The position numbers and the translations under genes are program-made. The notes under the pieces are model-generated. The model did no database searches. It saw only the letters and a program-made list of their open reading frames with translations, and had not been told where the DNA came from. DNA of 33,524 nt. Origin: Pseudonocardia sp. CNS-139 (GTDB lineage Bacteria; Actinomycetota; Actinomycetes; Mycobacteriales; Pseudonocardiaceae). The stretch covers positions 1-33,524 of the forward strand of contig MKJX01000226.1 of the NCBI GenBank assembly GCA_001942415.1. Reading direction: 5' to 3'. Below are positions 20,258-28,039 of this stretch, piece by piece (within the stretch, counting starts at the first letter, position 1; each line of letters opens with the position of its first letter).

Positions 20258-21471
20258 CGCGGCGCCGGGTCGACGGGCTCGGGGTCCGAGGCAGGGTCCG
20301 AAGCGGGGTCCGAGGTCAGCAGCAGGATCGCCACGTCGTCGGAGAGCGGGCCGCCGTTCAGCTCCTGCGCGCGTTCGACGAGCCGCGCGGGCAGCCGGTC
20401 GAGGCCGACGTCGTGCTCCTGGGCGAGCAGGCCCAGGAGGCCCTCCTCCCACAGCGGCTCGGCCGGGTCGGCGCCGCGGCCCTCGATGAGCCCGTCGGTG
20501 TAGAGCAGCAGCGCCCATTCCGGGCCGAGCGGCACGCCGACCTCGTGCCACTCCGCGTCGGGCAGCACGCCGAGCGGCACCCCGACCGGCGGGGCGATCG
20601 GCTTGGGGGTGGGCAGCAGCGTCACCGGCGGCGGGTGCCCGGCCAGCCGCACCAGCGCAGTGCTCTCCCCCGGCGCGGCCGGGCGGATCGCGACGGTGCA
20701 GACCGTGGTGAACAGGGTGTGGTCGTGGCGCTCGCTCACGAACACCTCCTGCAGCTTGGGCAGCAGCTGCGGCTCGTCCACGCCGGCCAGCACGAAGCGC
20801 CCGCCACGAGACGCGCAGCAGCGCGCCGAGCGCGGCCTCGTCCGGGCCGTGGCCGCAGACGTCGCCCACGATCGCGTGCGCCGTGCCGGACGGGCCGAGC
20901 ACCGCGTCGAAGAAGTCGCCGCCGATGAGCGAGCGGGTGCGGCCGGCCCGGTAGAACGAGCGGGCCCGCACGGCGCTGCCCGCGAGCAGCGGCGACGGCA
21001 GCAGCCCGCGTTCGAGGCGCGCCGACTCGGCCGCGGCCAGCTCCTCCTCACGCAGCCGCAACAGGCTCACCTCCGCGCGCCGGCGCTCGATCGCGTAGCG
21101 CACGGCCCGGATCAGCACCTGGCCGTCGACCTTGCCCTTGACCAGGTAGTCCTGCGCGCCCGCGGCCACCGCCGCGTGCCGAGGTGCTCGTCGTCCAGAC
21201 CCGTGAGAACGCACACCGCGGCAGCGCCGTCGGCGCGCAGGACGGCACGCAGCCCCTGCAGCCCGTCGGTGCCGGGCAGGTTGAGGTCGAGCAGCACGCA
21301 GTCGCACTGCCGCACCAGCCCGCCTGCGACGGCGGCCGGCACCGAGTCGACCACCGTCACCCGAAGGTCCGGCTCCACCTCGGCGAGCAGCTCCCGCACC
21401 AGGAAGGCGTCGCCGGGGTCGTCCTCGACCAGCAGCACGTGCCGGGGGACGACGGGACCGGTTCGGGTCAT
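20254..21471 (-). CDS. Response regulator fused to a PP2C/SpoIIE-type phosphatase, two frameshifts
   Basis: The receiver domain (residues 1-~125) has acidic VEDDPGD, phospho-acceptor Asp62 in VLLDLNLPGTDG, Thr in CVLTGLDDE and Lys in YLVKGKVDG. A coiled linker leads to an RsbU/SpoIIE phosphatase domain: SLIGGDFFDAV (metal-binding Asp), VGDVCGHGPDEA, LVRLAGHPPP, LLYTDGLIEGR and the C-terminal SDDVAILLL. Such fusions dephosphorylate anti-anti-sigma factors in partner-switching stress pathways; no such partner is in this window. Breaks lie near 21180 (one missing base) and 20810 (one extra). Repaired length is about 405 residues, ending in a short Ser-Asp-Pro-Ala repeat. ATG 21471 has GAGGAGAA upstream and leads the three-gene cassette, 106 bases after purQ. 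Confidence 0.88.
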
Positions 21472-21577
21472 ACGGACAACTTCTCCTCGCGAGACCCCGC
21501 CCGGGACGGACGCGGCCGCGGCAGCCTAGATCGGGCGCAACGCCGTGCGCTGTGCGAACGACCGCGACACGATGCAC

Positions 21578-22252
21578 CTATGCGGCTGACGCCGCGTTCT
21601 GCAGCACCGACGTGAACAGCCCGAGCCCGTCGGTGGAGGGCCCGGTCAGCTCGTCGATGGCGTGCTCGGGGTGCGGCATCAGCCCCACCACCCGGCCGTC
21701 CGCCGAGCTGATCCCGGCGATCCCGGCCAGCGCGCCGTTGGGGTTCTCCCCGGCGTACCTGAACACCACGCGGCCCTCGGCCGCGAGAGCGTCGAGGGTA
21801 CCGGCGTCGGCGACGTAGCGGCCCTCCCCGGACTTCAGCGGCACCAGCAGCTCCTGCCCCACCGCGAGCCCGCCGGTCCACGCCGTGGCCGTCGTCTCGA
21901 CGCGGATGCGCAGGTCACGACACACGAAGTGGAGCCCGGCGTTGCGCACCAGCGCGCCCGGCAGCAGCCCGGCCTCGCAGAGGATCTGGAACCCGTTGCA
22001 GATGCCGAGCACGGGGGTGCCGCGGCGGGCGGCGACGACGACCTCGCCCATGATCGGCGCGATGCTCGCGATCGCGCCCGCGCGCAGGTAGTCGCCGTAG
22101 GAGAAACCGCCGGGCACGACCACCGCGTCGACACCCTTCAGGTCGCGGTCGGCGTGCCAGAGCGGCACCGCCTCGGCCCCCGCGTAGCGGACGGCCCGCG
22201 CCGCGTCGACGTCGTCGAGCGTGCCCGGAAAGGTGATGACACCGATCCTCAC
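21578..22252 (-). CDS. purQ: Phosphoribosylformylglycinamidine synthase, glutaminase subunit
   Basis: A class I glutamine amidotransferase of 224 residues that releases ammonia for PurL. The nucleophile is Cys85 in VLGICNGFQIL, and the His-Glu pair is in LMPHPEHAID. The start VRIGVITFPGTLDD and the motif PGGFSYGDYLRAGA are diagnostic of PurQ. GTG 22252 overlaps the purS stop (GTGA), as usual for this pair, so translation is coupled. The reading frame is intact. Confidence 0.97.
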   Translation of the reverse strand: MRIGVITFPGTLDDVDAARAVRYAGAEAVPLWHADRDLKGVDAVVVPGGFSYGDYLRAGAIASIAPIMGEVVVAARRGTPVLGICNGFQILCEAGLLPGALVRNAGLHFVCRDLRIRVETTATAWTGGLAVGQELLVPLKSGEGRYVADAGTLDALAAEGRVVFRYAGENPNGALAGIAGISSADGRVVGLMPHPEHAIDELTGPSTDGLGLFTSVLQNAASAA

Positions 22253-22482
22253 GCCCGCGTCACCACCCAGTCCTCGATGACCGGGTTCGCCAGCAGCGCG
22301 CCGGCCACCCGGTGCAGAGTCTCGTCGTCGACCGAGTCGTCCACGTCGAGCTCGAAGTGCTTGCCCTGCCGCACGTCCACCACTCCCGCGACGCCGAGCC
22401 GGGCGAGCGCACCGGCCACGGCCTGGCCCTGCGGGTCGAGGATCTCGGGCTTCGGCATCACGTCCACCACGACTTTGGCCAC
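22249..22482 (-). CDS. purS: Phosphoribosylformylglycinamidine synthase, PurS subunit
   Basis: A 77-residue protein starting with GTG 22482 (MAKVVVDVMPKPEILDPQGQ). The motif DPQGQAVAGALARLG and the central VRQGKHFELDVD are the standard PurS features. PurS dimers bridge PurQ and PurL and help channel ammonia. No Shine-Dalgarno sequence is present; TAGGCT six bases upstream suggests a leaderless purS-purQ transcript. Confidence 0.96.
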   Translation of the reverse strand: MAKVVVDVMPKPEILDPQGQAVAGALARLGVAGVVDVRQGKHFELDVDDSVDDETLHRVAGALLANPVIEDWVVTRA

Positions 22483-22488
22483 GGCACA

Positions 22489-22494
22489 AGCCTA
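22489..22494 (-). promoter_or_regulatory. -10 element (TAGGCT) for purS-purQ, leaderless
   Basis: On the minus strand TAGGCT is followed by TGTGCC and GTG 22482. It uses the same hexamer as the purL promoter, which may help coordinate the three subunits of the enzyme. Confidence 0.5.
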
Positions 22495-22538
22495 CGGGTA
22501 ACGCCGTCACCACGACCCGGCGATGCGGCCAGGCGTGC

Positions 22539-23791
22539 CTACTCGTCGGCGAGACGCTCCAGGAGCGCGACGGCCGTACCGACACCGTCCTCGCTGCTCA
22601 GGCGGGCGGCGAGCGCCCCGGCACGCTCCCGATGGGTGGGCTCGCCGGTGACGGCGGCCAGCAGCGCGGCCACCGCGTCGGCCGTCAGCGCGGAGCGCGG
22701 CACCATGCGCGGGCCCACCCCGAGCGCGGCGACGCGGCGGCCCCAGAAGTACTGGTCGGCGACGAACGGCACGACCGCGGTCGGGCGTCCGGCCAGCAGC
22801 CCGGCCGCGGTCGTCCCGGCGCGCCGTGGTGCAGGACGGCGGAGACGCGCGGGAAGAGCCACCCGTGCGGCACGTCGCCCACGACGACCACGTCGTCCCC
22901 GTCCGCGGCGAGCCCGGCCCAGCCGGCGTGCAGCACGGCGCGCAGCCCGGCCCGGCGCAGGCCGGTGCGCAGCAGGTCGGCGAGCCCGGCCGGGTCCTTC
23001 TCGTGCATCGAGCCGAAGCCGACGTACACCGGCGGCGGGCCGTCGGCGAGGAACGCGGCCAGCGCCGGCGGCGGCCGCCAGCCGGCCGCGACCGGGACGG
23101 CCGCCCGCCAGTAGCCGGTGACGTGCACGTCGGCCGGCCAGTCCGGCGGCACCGGGGCGACGGCGGGGCTGTAGCCGTAGAGCACGGGCGGGCGCGGCGG
23201 CGGCCGGCGCGCGGGCGGGGTCGCGGGGAACGGCGCCAGCCCCAGCTCACGGCGCCGCCGGTTCAGCACCGGGCGCACACCGCGCCACAGCATGTGGTCC
23301 GAGAGCGCCCACGACATCAGGTTGAGCGGGCCCGGCAGGTCGCTCGCGGCGGGCGCGCCGGCCGCGGCGTACACCCGTGTCGGGGTGGCGGGCTGCAGGT
23401 GCGCCCACACGAACCGGGCGCCGGCCCGCTCGGCCGCCGTCGGCCCGACCATCGCGAGCGTCGACGCCACGACCACGTCGGCGCCGTCGGCCGCCCGTTC
23501 CGCCGCGGCGGCCACCCCGGCCAGCCGGGGCCCGAGCGCGGCCCGCACCAGCCGGGGCATCGCGAGCACGTTCTTGCTGGTCAGCATGGCCTGCACGGCC
23601 GGGGAGGCAAGCGCCTCACGGGCGTCGTCGGTCAGCTCGGCGAACTCCAGGCCGGCCGCCGCGACCTGCTCCGCGTACGGCCGGTGCGTCGCCAGCCGCA
23701 CGGCGTGCCCCGCCTTGCGCAGCCCGGCGCCGAGCGCCAGGAAGGGGTCGAGGTCGCCGCGCGAACCGATGGTCAGGATCGTCACCCGCAC
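22539..23791 (-). CDS. GT1-family glycosyltransferase (UDP-sugar type), one frameshift
   Basis: The start MRVTILTIGSRGDLDPFLAL is typical of family 1 transferases of the sterol glucosyltransferase/MGT type. The acceptor-binding N-terminal half is followed by the donor-binding half with VYVGFGSMHEKDP and VVGDVPHGWLFPRVSAVLHH. The latter runs into the GGAGTTAAGL nucleotide-sugar loop and ends PFVADQYFWGRRVAALG. The break near 22825 lies inside this loop, where GGCGCGCC stands for an expected GGCGGCGCC; one G is missing. Repaired length is about 417 residues. GTG 23791 is preceded by AGGA and lies 28 bases after the DUF2334 gene, suggesting co-transcription. The acceptor is unknown; lipids, sterol-like compounds or small natural products are glycosylated by relatives. 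Confidence 0.87.
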
Positions 23792-23819
23792 GGGTGGATC
23801 CTGCCTGGTCGGGACGGGC

Positions 23820-24607
23820 TCAGGCGGCGCGGGCCACCGCGCGCGTCGCGTACGTGGCGGGCACCGCGCCGAGCTCCAGCGCCGCGTCGACGGCGGCCAG
23901 CACGGCGTCGCGGCGCTGCGGGCGCTTGAGGTCCTTGGCGCGGATGTTGATGCGCACCAGCCCGCCCCGCCGGACGGTGCGCGCGACCTCGGCGGCCAGC
24001 ACCCGGCAGCGCCACGACTCGGCGGCCTTGCGGTCGTCGCCGAGCGGGTGCCGGTCGCCGGACGCGCGAAAGCCCAGCACCCGGGCCCGCACCACCGGCG
24101 CGTCCGGGTCGCGCAGGAAGCGCACGCCGTTCTCGTCCGCGAGCACGCCGAAGCCCTGCTCGCGCAGCGCCTCGACGGTGCCGGGCGACGCGAGCCAGCG
24201 CGGCGGGACGAACAGGTCCGTGCGCAGCCCGACGGCCGTCAGCGTGCGGCGGGCCGCAGTGAGCCGCAGCCCGGCCTCGTGCCGGGGCAGAGCGGCGAAC
24301 TCGGCGCGGCGCCCGACCCGGGCGATCGTCGTGGAGTGCCAGGCGCGATCGGGTCGGCGGTGTGGTCGTAGCCGTGCAGCACGATCGCGTCACTGGCGGC
24401 GCGGCGCTCGTGCATCCACCGGACGAGCGGCGAGTTCCCGGTCAGCGGCTCCGGCCCGGACCGCGGCCGCAGCAGCTGCGACAGCGGGACCTCGCGCCGC
24501 GCCATCTCGCCGGTGAACTCGGCGCCGCGGGCCAGCGACTCGGGGTTCTCGTCGGTCAGCCCGGACAGCGACACGAGCAGACGAGGGAGGGGCGCCTCTG
24601 CAACCAC
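23820..24607 (-). CDS. DUF2334 polysaccharide-deacetylase-like protein, one frameshift
   Basis: About 262 residues after repairing one missing base near 24350. The N-terminal strand LPRLLVSLSGLTDENPESLA and the following VPLSQLLRPRSG match the first strands of the NodB-type barrel. AIVLHGYDHTAD carries the His/Asp metal-site residues. The later segments RRAEFAALPRHEAGLRL and DLFVPPRWLASPGTVEAL fit DUF2334 proteins of actinomycetes. The C-terminus ends VPATYATRAVARAA. The substrate is unknown, but members are thought to act on cell-envelope glycans. GTG 24607 is the likely start. Just upstream, ATG 24653 opens a 13-codon frame that stops at 24612-24614; this may be a separate leader or an N-terminal extension cut by another indel. 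Confidence 0.75.
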
Positions 24608-24691
24608 CCGCTCATGAACGCACCTGGTCGTGAACGGCGGTTGGCGTACTCATGAGGCGTCCGTGAGGGCCGGATGGTTACTTGACGAGAC

Positions 24692-25522
24692 TCACCATGC
24701 GCTTCCGGTGATCCGCTCGTACGCCTCGACGTACCGGGCGCGCGTGGCCGCCACCACGTCCGCCGGGATCTCGGGTCCGGGCGGGGTGCGGTCCCAGTCG
24801 AGCGTCTGCGACCACTCCCGCACGAACTGCTTGTCGAACGAGTACTGCGCCCGGCCGGGCTCCCACGCGTCCGCGGGCCAGAACCGCGACGAGTCGGGCG
24901 TCAGCACCTCGTCGGCCAGCACGATCTCGCCGGCCGGGTCGAGCCCGAACTCCAGCTTGGTGTCGGCGACGAGGATGCCGTTGCGGGCGGCGAGGTCGGC
25001 GCCGCGGGTGTAGACGGCCAGCGTCAGCTCGCGCAGCCGGGCCGCCCGCTCCGCGCCGACGACGGCCGCGACGTCGTCGAACGTCATGAACTCGTCGTGC
25101 TCGCCGACCGGGGCCTTCGTGGTGGGCGTGAAGATCGGCGCCGGCAGCTTCGAGCCCTCCACCAGGCCCTCCGGCAGCTCGACCCCCGACACCGTGCCCT
25201 GCTTGCGGTACTCCTCCAGGCCGAGCCCCGCCAGATAGCCGCGCGCGATGCACTCGACGGGCAGCATCGCGAGCCTGCGGCAGCGCACGGCCCGTCCGGC
25301 GAGCTCGGCCGGCACGTCCGTGGCCGAGACGACGTGGTGCGGCACCAGGTCGGCGAGCCGCTCGAACCACCAGAGCGACAGGCGGGTCAGCACCGCGCCC
25401 TTGTCCGGGATCGGGGTCGGCAGCACCACGTCGTAGATCGAGATGCGGTCGGACGCGACGAGCACGAGGTCGTCGCCGTCCTCGTAGACGTCGCGGACCT
25501 TGCCCGAGTGCAGCAGCTTCAC
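24692..25522 (-). CDS. purC: Phosphoribosylaminoimidazole-succinocarboxamide synthase
   Basis: Ligates aspartate to CAIR with ATP to form SAICAR. The 276-residue frame is intact. Motifs: LHSGKVRDVYEDGDDLVLVA at the start, ASDRISIYDVVLP near 23, PVECIARGYLAGLGLEEY near 87, TPTTKAPVGEHDEFM near 130, ILVADTKLEFGLD near 180 and LADEVLTPDSSRFWP near 199. GTG 25522 overlaps the purB stop (GTGA), so it is translated from the purB transcript. The gap of 84 bases to the DUF2334 gene contains two TCATGA palindromes. Confidence 0.97.
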   Translation of the reverse strand: MKLLHSGKVRDVYEDGDDLVLVASDRISIYDVVLPTPIPDKGAVLTRLSLWWFERLADLVPHHVVSATDVPAELAGRAVRCRRLAMLPVECIARGYLAGLGLEEYRKQGTVSGVELPEGLVEGSKLPAPIFTPTTKAPVGEHDEFMTFDDVAAVVGAERAARLRELTLAVYTRGADLAARNGILVADTKLEFGLDPAGEIVLADEVLTPDSSRFWPADAWEPGRAQYSFDKQFVREWSQTLDWDRTPPGPEIPADVVAATRARYVEAYERITGSAW

Positions 25523-26937
25523 AGGATTGCTCCGGGGGTGTACGCGGCGGCGTCCGGGTGCGCGTCGACGACCCGTCCGACCTGCTCGACCACGGCCGCG
25601 ACCTGCGCGGTCGCGGCACCGGTGAACCGCAGCGGGTCGGCGAGCAGGCCGTCCAGCGCACCGGCGGCGAGCCCGAGCCGCTCGTCGCCGGCCAGCCGCG
25701 CGACCAGGTCGTTCTCCGGCTGGCCCTTCTCCCGCATGGCCAGCGCGACGCCGACCGCGTGCCCCTTGATCACCTCGTGCGCGGTCTCCCGCCCGACGCC
25801 GGCCCGCACCGCGGCCATCAGCACGGCCGTGGTCGCGAGGAACGGCAGGTAGCGGTCCAGCTCGCGGGCCACCACGGCCGGGTAGGCACCGAACTCGTCG
25901 AGCACGGTGAGCGTGGTCTCGAACAGCCCGTCGATCGCGAAGAACGCGTCCGCCAGCACCACCCGGCGCACCACGGAGTCGGAGACGTCACCCTCGTTCC
26001 ACTGCGCGCCGGCCAGCTCGGACGCCATGCCCGCGTAGCCGCGCAGCAGCACGGTCAGCCCGTTGACCCGCTCGGCCGAGCGGGAGTTCATCTTGTGCGG
26101 CATCGCCGACGAGCCGACCTGGCCGGGCTTGAAACCCTCGGTGGCCAGCTCCGCGCCCGCCATCAGCCGGATCGTCGTGGCCAGGGAAGACGGCGCGGCC
26201 GCAAGCTGCACGAGCGCGCTCACCACGTCGAAGTCGAGGGAGCGCGGGTAGACCTGGCCGACGCTCGTCAGCACGCCGGCGAACCCCAGGTGCTCGGCGA
26301 CGCGGTGCTCCAGCTCGGCGAGCCGGCCCGCGTCCCCGTCGAGCAGGTCGAGCATGTCCTGCGCGGTGCCGACCGGCCCCTTGATCCCGCGCAGCGGGTA
26401 GCGCCCGCGCAGGTCCTCCAGCCGCGCGTACGCGACGAGCAGCTCGTCGGCCGCCGACGCGAACCGCTTGCCGAGCGTGGTGGCCTGCGCCGGGACGTTG
26501 TGCGAGCGCCCGGCCATCACCAGCTCGGCGTGCTCGGCGGCGCGCCGGGCCAGCCGGGCGAGCACGGCGACCGTGCGGTCGCGCACGTGCTCCAGGGAGA
26601 GCCGGATCTGCAGCTGCTCGACGTTCTCGGTGAGATCCCGGCTGGTCAGGCCCTTGTGGGCGTGCTCGTGGCCGGCCAGCGCGTCGAACTCCTCGATGCG
26701 CGCCTTCACGTCGTGGCGGGTGACCCGCTCGCGGGCGGCGATCGACTCCAGGTCGACCTGCCCGACGACCCGCTCGTAGTGCTCGATCACGCCGTCCGGC
26801 ACGTCGACGCCCAGGTCGCGCTGGGCCTTGAGGACGGCGATCCAGAGCTGCCGCTCCAGCACCACCTTGTGCTCGGGCGACCAGAGCCGGACCAGCTCGG
26901 GGCTCGCGTAGCGGGCGGCCAGGACGTTGGGGATCAC
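25519..26937 (-). CDS. purB: Adenylosuccinate lyase
   Basis: Cleaves SAICAR to AICAR and adenylosuccinate to AMP. The 472-residue frame is intact. The fumarase/aspartase signature is SSAMPHKMNSRSAERVNGL near residue 275. The catalytic-site regions EHAHKGLTSRDLTENVEQLQ near 92 and MAGRSHNVPAQATTLGKR near 143 are clear. GTG 26937 has no strong Shine-Dalgarno sequence; TAAGCT eight bases upstream could be a leaderless -10 element. Only 11 bases separate it from the TetR-family gene upstream, so readthrough from that gene is also likely. Confidence 0.97.
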   Translation of the reverse strand: MIPNVLAARYASPELVRLWSPEHKVVLERQLWIAVLKAQRDLGVDVPDGVIEHYERVVGQVDLESIAARERVTRHDVKARIEEFDALAGHEHAHKGLTSRDLTENVEQLQIRLSLEHVRDRTVAVLARLARRAAEHAELVMAGRSHNVPAQATTLGKRFASAADELLVAYARLEDLRGRYPLRGIKGPVGTAQDMLDLLDGDAGRLAELEHRVAEHLGFAGVLTSVGQVYPRSLDFDVVSALVQLAAAPSSLATTIRLMAGAELATEGFKPGQVGSSAMPHKMNSRSAERVNGLTVLLRGYAGMASELAGAQWNEGDVSDSVVRRVVLADAFFAIDGLFETTLTVLDEFGAYPAVVARELDRYLPFLATTAVLMAAVRAGVGRETAHEVIKGHAVGVALAMREKGQPENDLVARLAGDERLGLAAGALDGLLADPLRFTGAATAQVAAVVEQVGRVVDAHPDAAAYTPGAIL

Positions 26938-26945
26938 GTTCCGGC

Positions 26946-26951
26946 AGCTTA
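26946..26951 (-). promoter_or_regulatory. Possible -10 element (TAAGCT) for purB
   Basis: TAAGCT on the minus strand lies eight bases before GTG 26937 and overlaps the TAA stop of the TetR gene. Since the stop codon contributes the TA, this is weaker evidence than at the other leaderless starts. Confidence 0.3.
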
Positions 26952-27548
26952 CGTCCCTGGCCGCAGGCTGCGCAGCAGCACCTCGCAGGCGGCGGCCCGC
27001 GGGTCCGGGTCGGCCTCGATGAGCGCGCTGATCACCGCGCCGTCGACCAGCGAGACCATGTCGCGCAGCGCCACCGCGTCCAGCGGGCGGCCGGAGCGTT
27101 CCAGGATCTCGGCGAGCAGCGCGTCCAGCTCGCCGCGCAGCTCGCGCATCAGCGGCGTCAGGTACGGCCGCCGTCCCGACCCGACCAGCCGCTCGTAGCG
27201 CAGCAGCACCGCGTCGAGGCCGCCGTCGCGCGACTCCGGACCGAGCAGCAGGTCGAGCACGAGGTCCACGCGCTCGTCCGGGCCGACGGCCCCGGCGGGC
27301 AGCGCGTCCAGCTGCGCCCGGCCCTCGGCCAGCTCGTCCCGCCCGGTGCGCTCGATCGCCGCGGTGACCAGGTCCTCCAGCGACGCGAAGTAGTACGTGG
27401 TGGACGCCAGCGGCAGCCCGGCCCGCTCCGCGACGGCCCGGTGCCGGACGGCCTCGAAACCGCCCGAGCGCAGCAGCTCGGCCGCGGCGGTGACCAGCTC
27501 CTGCCGCCGCCGCTCGCCCTTCGCGGTGCCCACCCGACCAGTGTCCAC
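26949..27548 (-). CDS. TetR-family transcriptional regulator
   Basis: About 199 residues. The N-terminal helix-turn-helix covers RRRQELVTAAAELLRSGGFE, AVRHRAVAERAGLPLASTTY and YFASLEDLV, which is canonical TetR. The C-terminal ligand and dimer domain is helical (DLVLDLLLGPESRD, LLRYERLVGSGRRPYLTPL, LRDMVSLVDGAVISALI). The ligand is unknown. The start is GTG 27548 or, less likely, GTG 27533. A 6-5-6 palindrome (27543-27559) overlaps the upstream start codon and suits autorepression. The gene lies directly before purB-purC on the same strand, so it may influence purine gene expression, though this could be incidental. Confidence 0.92.
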   Translation of the reverse strand: MDTGRVGTAKGERRRQELVTAAAELLRSGGFEAVRHRAVAERAGLPLASTTYYFASLEDLVTAAIERTGRDELAEGRAQLDALPAGAVGPDERVDLVLDLLLGPESRDGGLDAVLLRYERLVGSGRRPYLTPLMRELRGELDALLAEILERSGRPLDAVALRDMVSLVDGAVISALIEADPDPRAAACEVLLRSLRPGT

Positions 27549-27559
27549 CGGCCGTGGAC
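27543..27559. promoter_or_regulatory. Candidate TetR operator
   Basis: GTCCAC (27543-27548) and GTGGAC (27554-27559) are perfect inverted arms around CGGCC. The left arm contains the start codon of the TetR gene, so binding there would block its own expression. Confidence 0.45.
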
Positions 27560-27633
27560 GGCCCTCACCCGGGACATCGGTGTGGATCGGGTGGGACGGC
27601 GCGGGGAAGGGGCACGGCGCCGCCCCACCCAGC

Positions 27634-27880
27634 TCATCGGCGGCGCCACCACCGGCCGCGATCGAGGGGCGTGGCGACCCGGGCGCCCGGCCTCAGCTCG
27701 ACACGGGAGCGCGGGTCGTCGACGCCCTCCAGCGTCACGAGCTGCGCGCCGGTGGGAGCCGGAGCGTGAGGGGCGTCTGCCGCCGGACGCGACCCGCTGC
27801 TCGCCGAGCTGCCGGCCGTCCGCCGCGATCCACCGCACGATCACGCCCGGCACGTAGGGGGCGCCCCATCCCCAGCTCAT
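27634..27880 (-). CDS. Small hypothetical protein, frameshifted
   Basis: ATG 27880 begins MSWGWGAPYVPGVIVRWIAA followed by DGRQLGEQRVASGG. A natural continuation appears in the other frames: TPLTLRLPPA near 27760-27735, then GAQLVTLEGVDDPRSRVELR and PGARVATPLDRGRWWRRR to TGA 27634-27636. With the indels near 27775 and 27740 repaired, the product is about 80 residues, strand-rich, with a basic tail. No family is recognised. The start codon faces the 27920 palindrome, so it may be divergently controlled with the XRE gene. Moderate doubt remains because the repair is inferred from sequence texture alone. Confidence 0.4.
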
Positions 27881-27919
27881 CGCGGCCCACCGCCCCGGGC
27901 CGGCTCGGCAGTGATGAAG

Positions 27920-27947
27920 TCGATGATCGGGTGCACCCGCTCATCGA
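27920..27947. promoter_or_regulatory. 28-bp near-perfect palindrome in a divergent promoter region
   Basis: The core CGGGTGCACCCG (27928-27939) is a perfect palindrome. After a single mismatched pair (27927/27940) the arms continue as TCGATGA (27920-27926) and TCATCGA (27941-27947). Thirteen of fourteen base pairs match with no spacer. It lies between the divergent starts at 27880 and 28040. Confidence 0.65.
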
Positions 27948-27990
27948 ATGACGAGTGAGCGTCCGGTACCACAGCGTTACCGCCCGCCGA

Positions 27991-28010
27991 TGCCGCATCC
28001 GTGCCGCATC
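27991..28010 (+). repeat. Direct repeat TGCCGCATC with 11-bp period upstream of the XRE gene
   Basis: TGCCGCATC occurs at 27991-27999 and 28002-28010, one helical turn apart and 16 bases before the proposed -10 element at 28027. This is activator-site-like geometry. Confidence 0.4.
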
Positions 28011-28026
28011 AGGCCCGTGACCTGCG

Positions 28027-28032
28027 TAGTCT
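28027..28032 (+). promoter_or_regulatory. -10 element (TAGTCT) for the XRE gene, leaderless
   Basis: TAGTCT lies seven bases before GTG 28040 with no Shine-Dalgarno sequence, supporting that start over GTG 28001. Confidence 0.5.
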
Positions 28033-28039
28033 CGATCAG

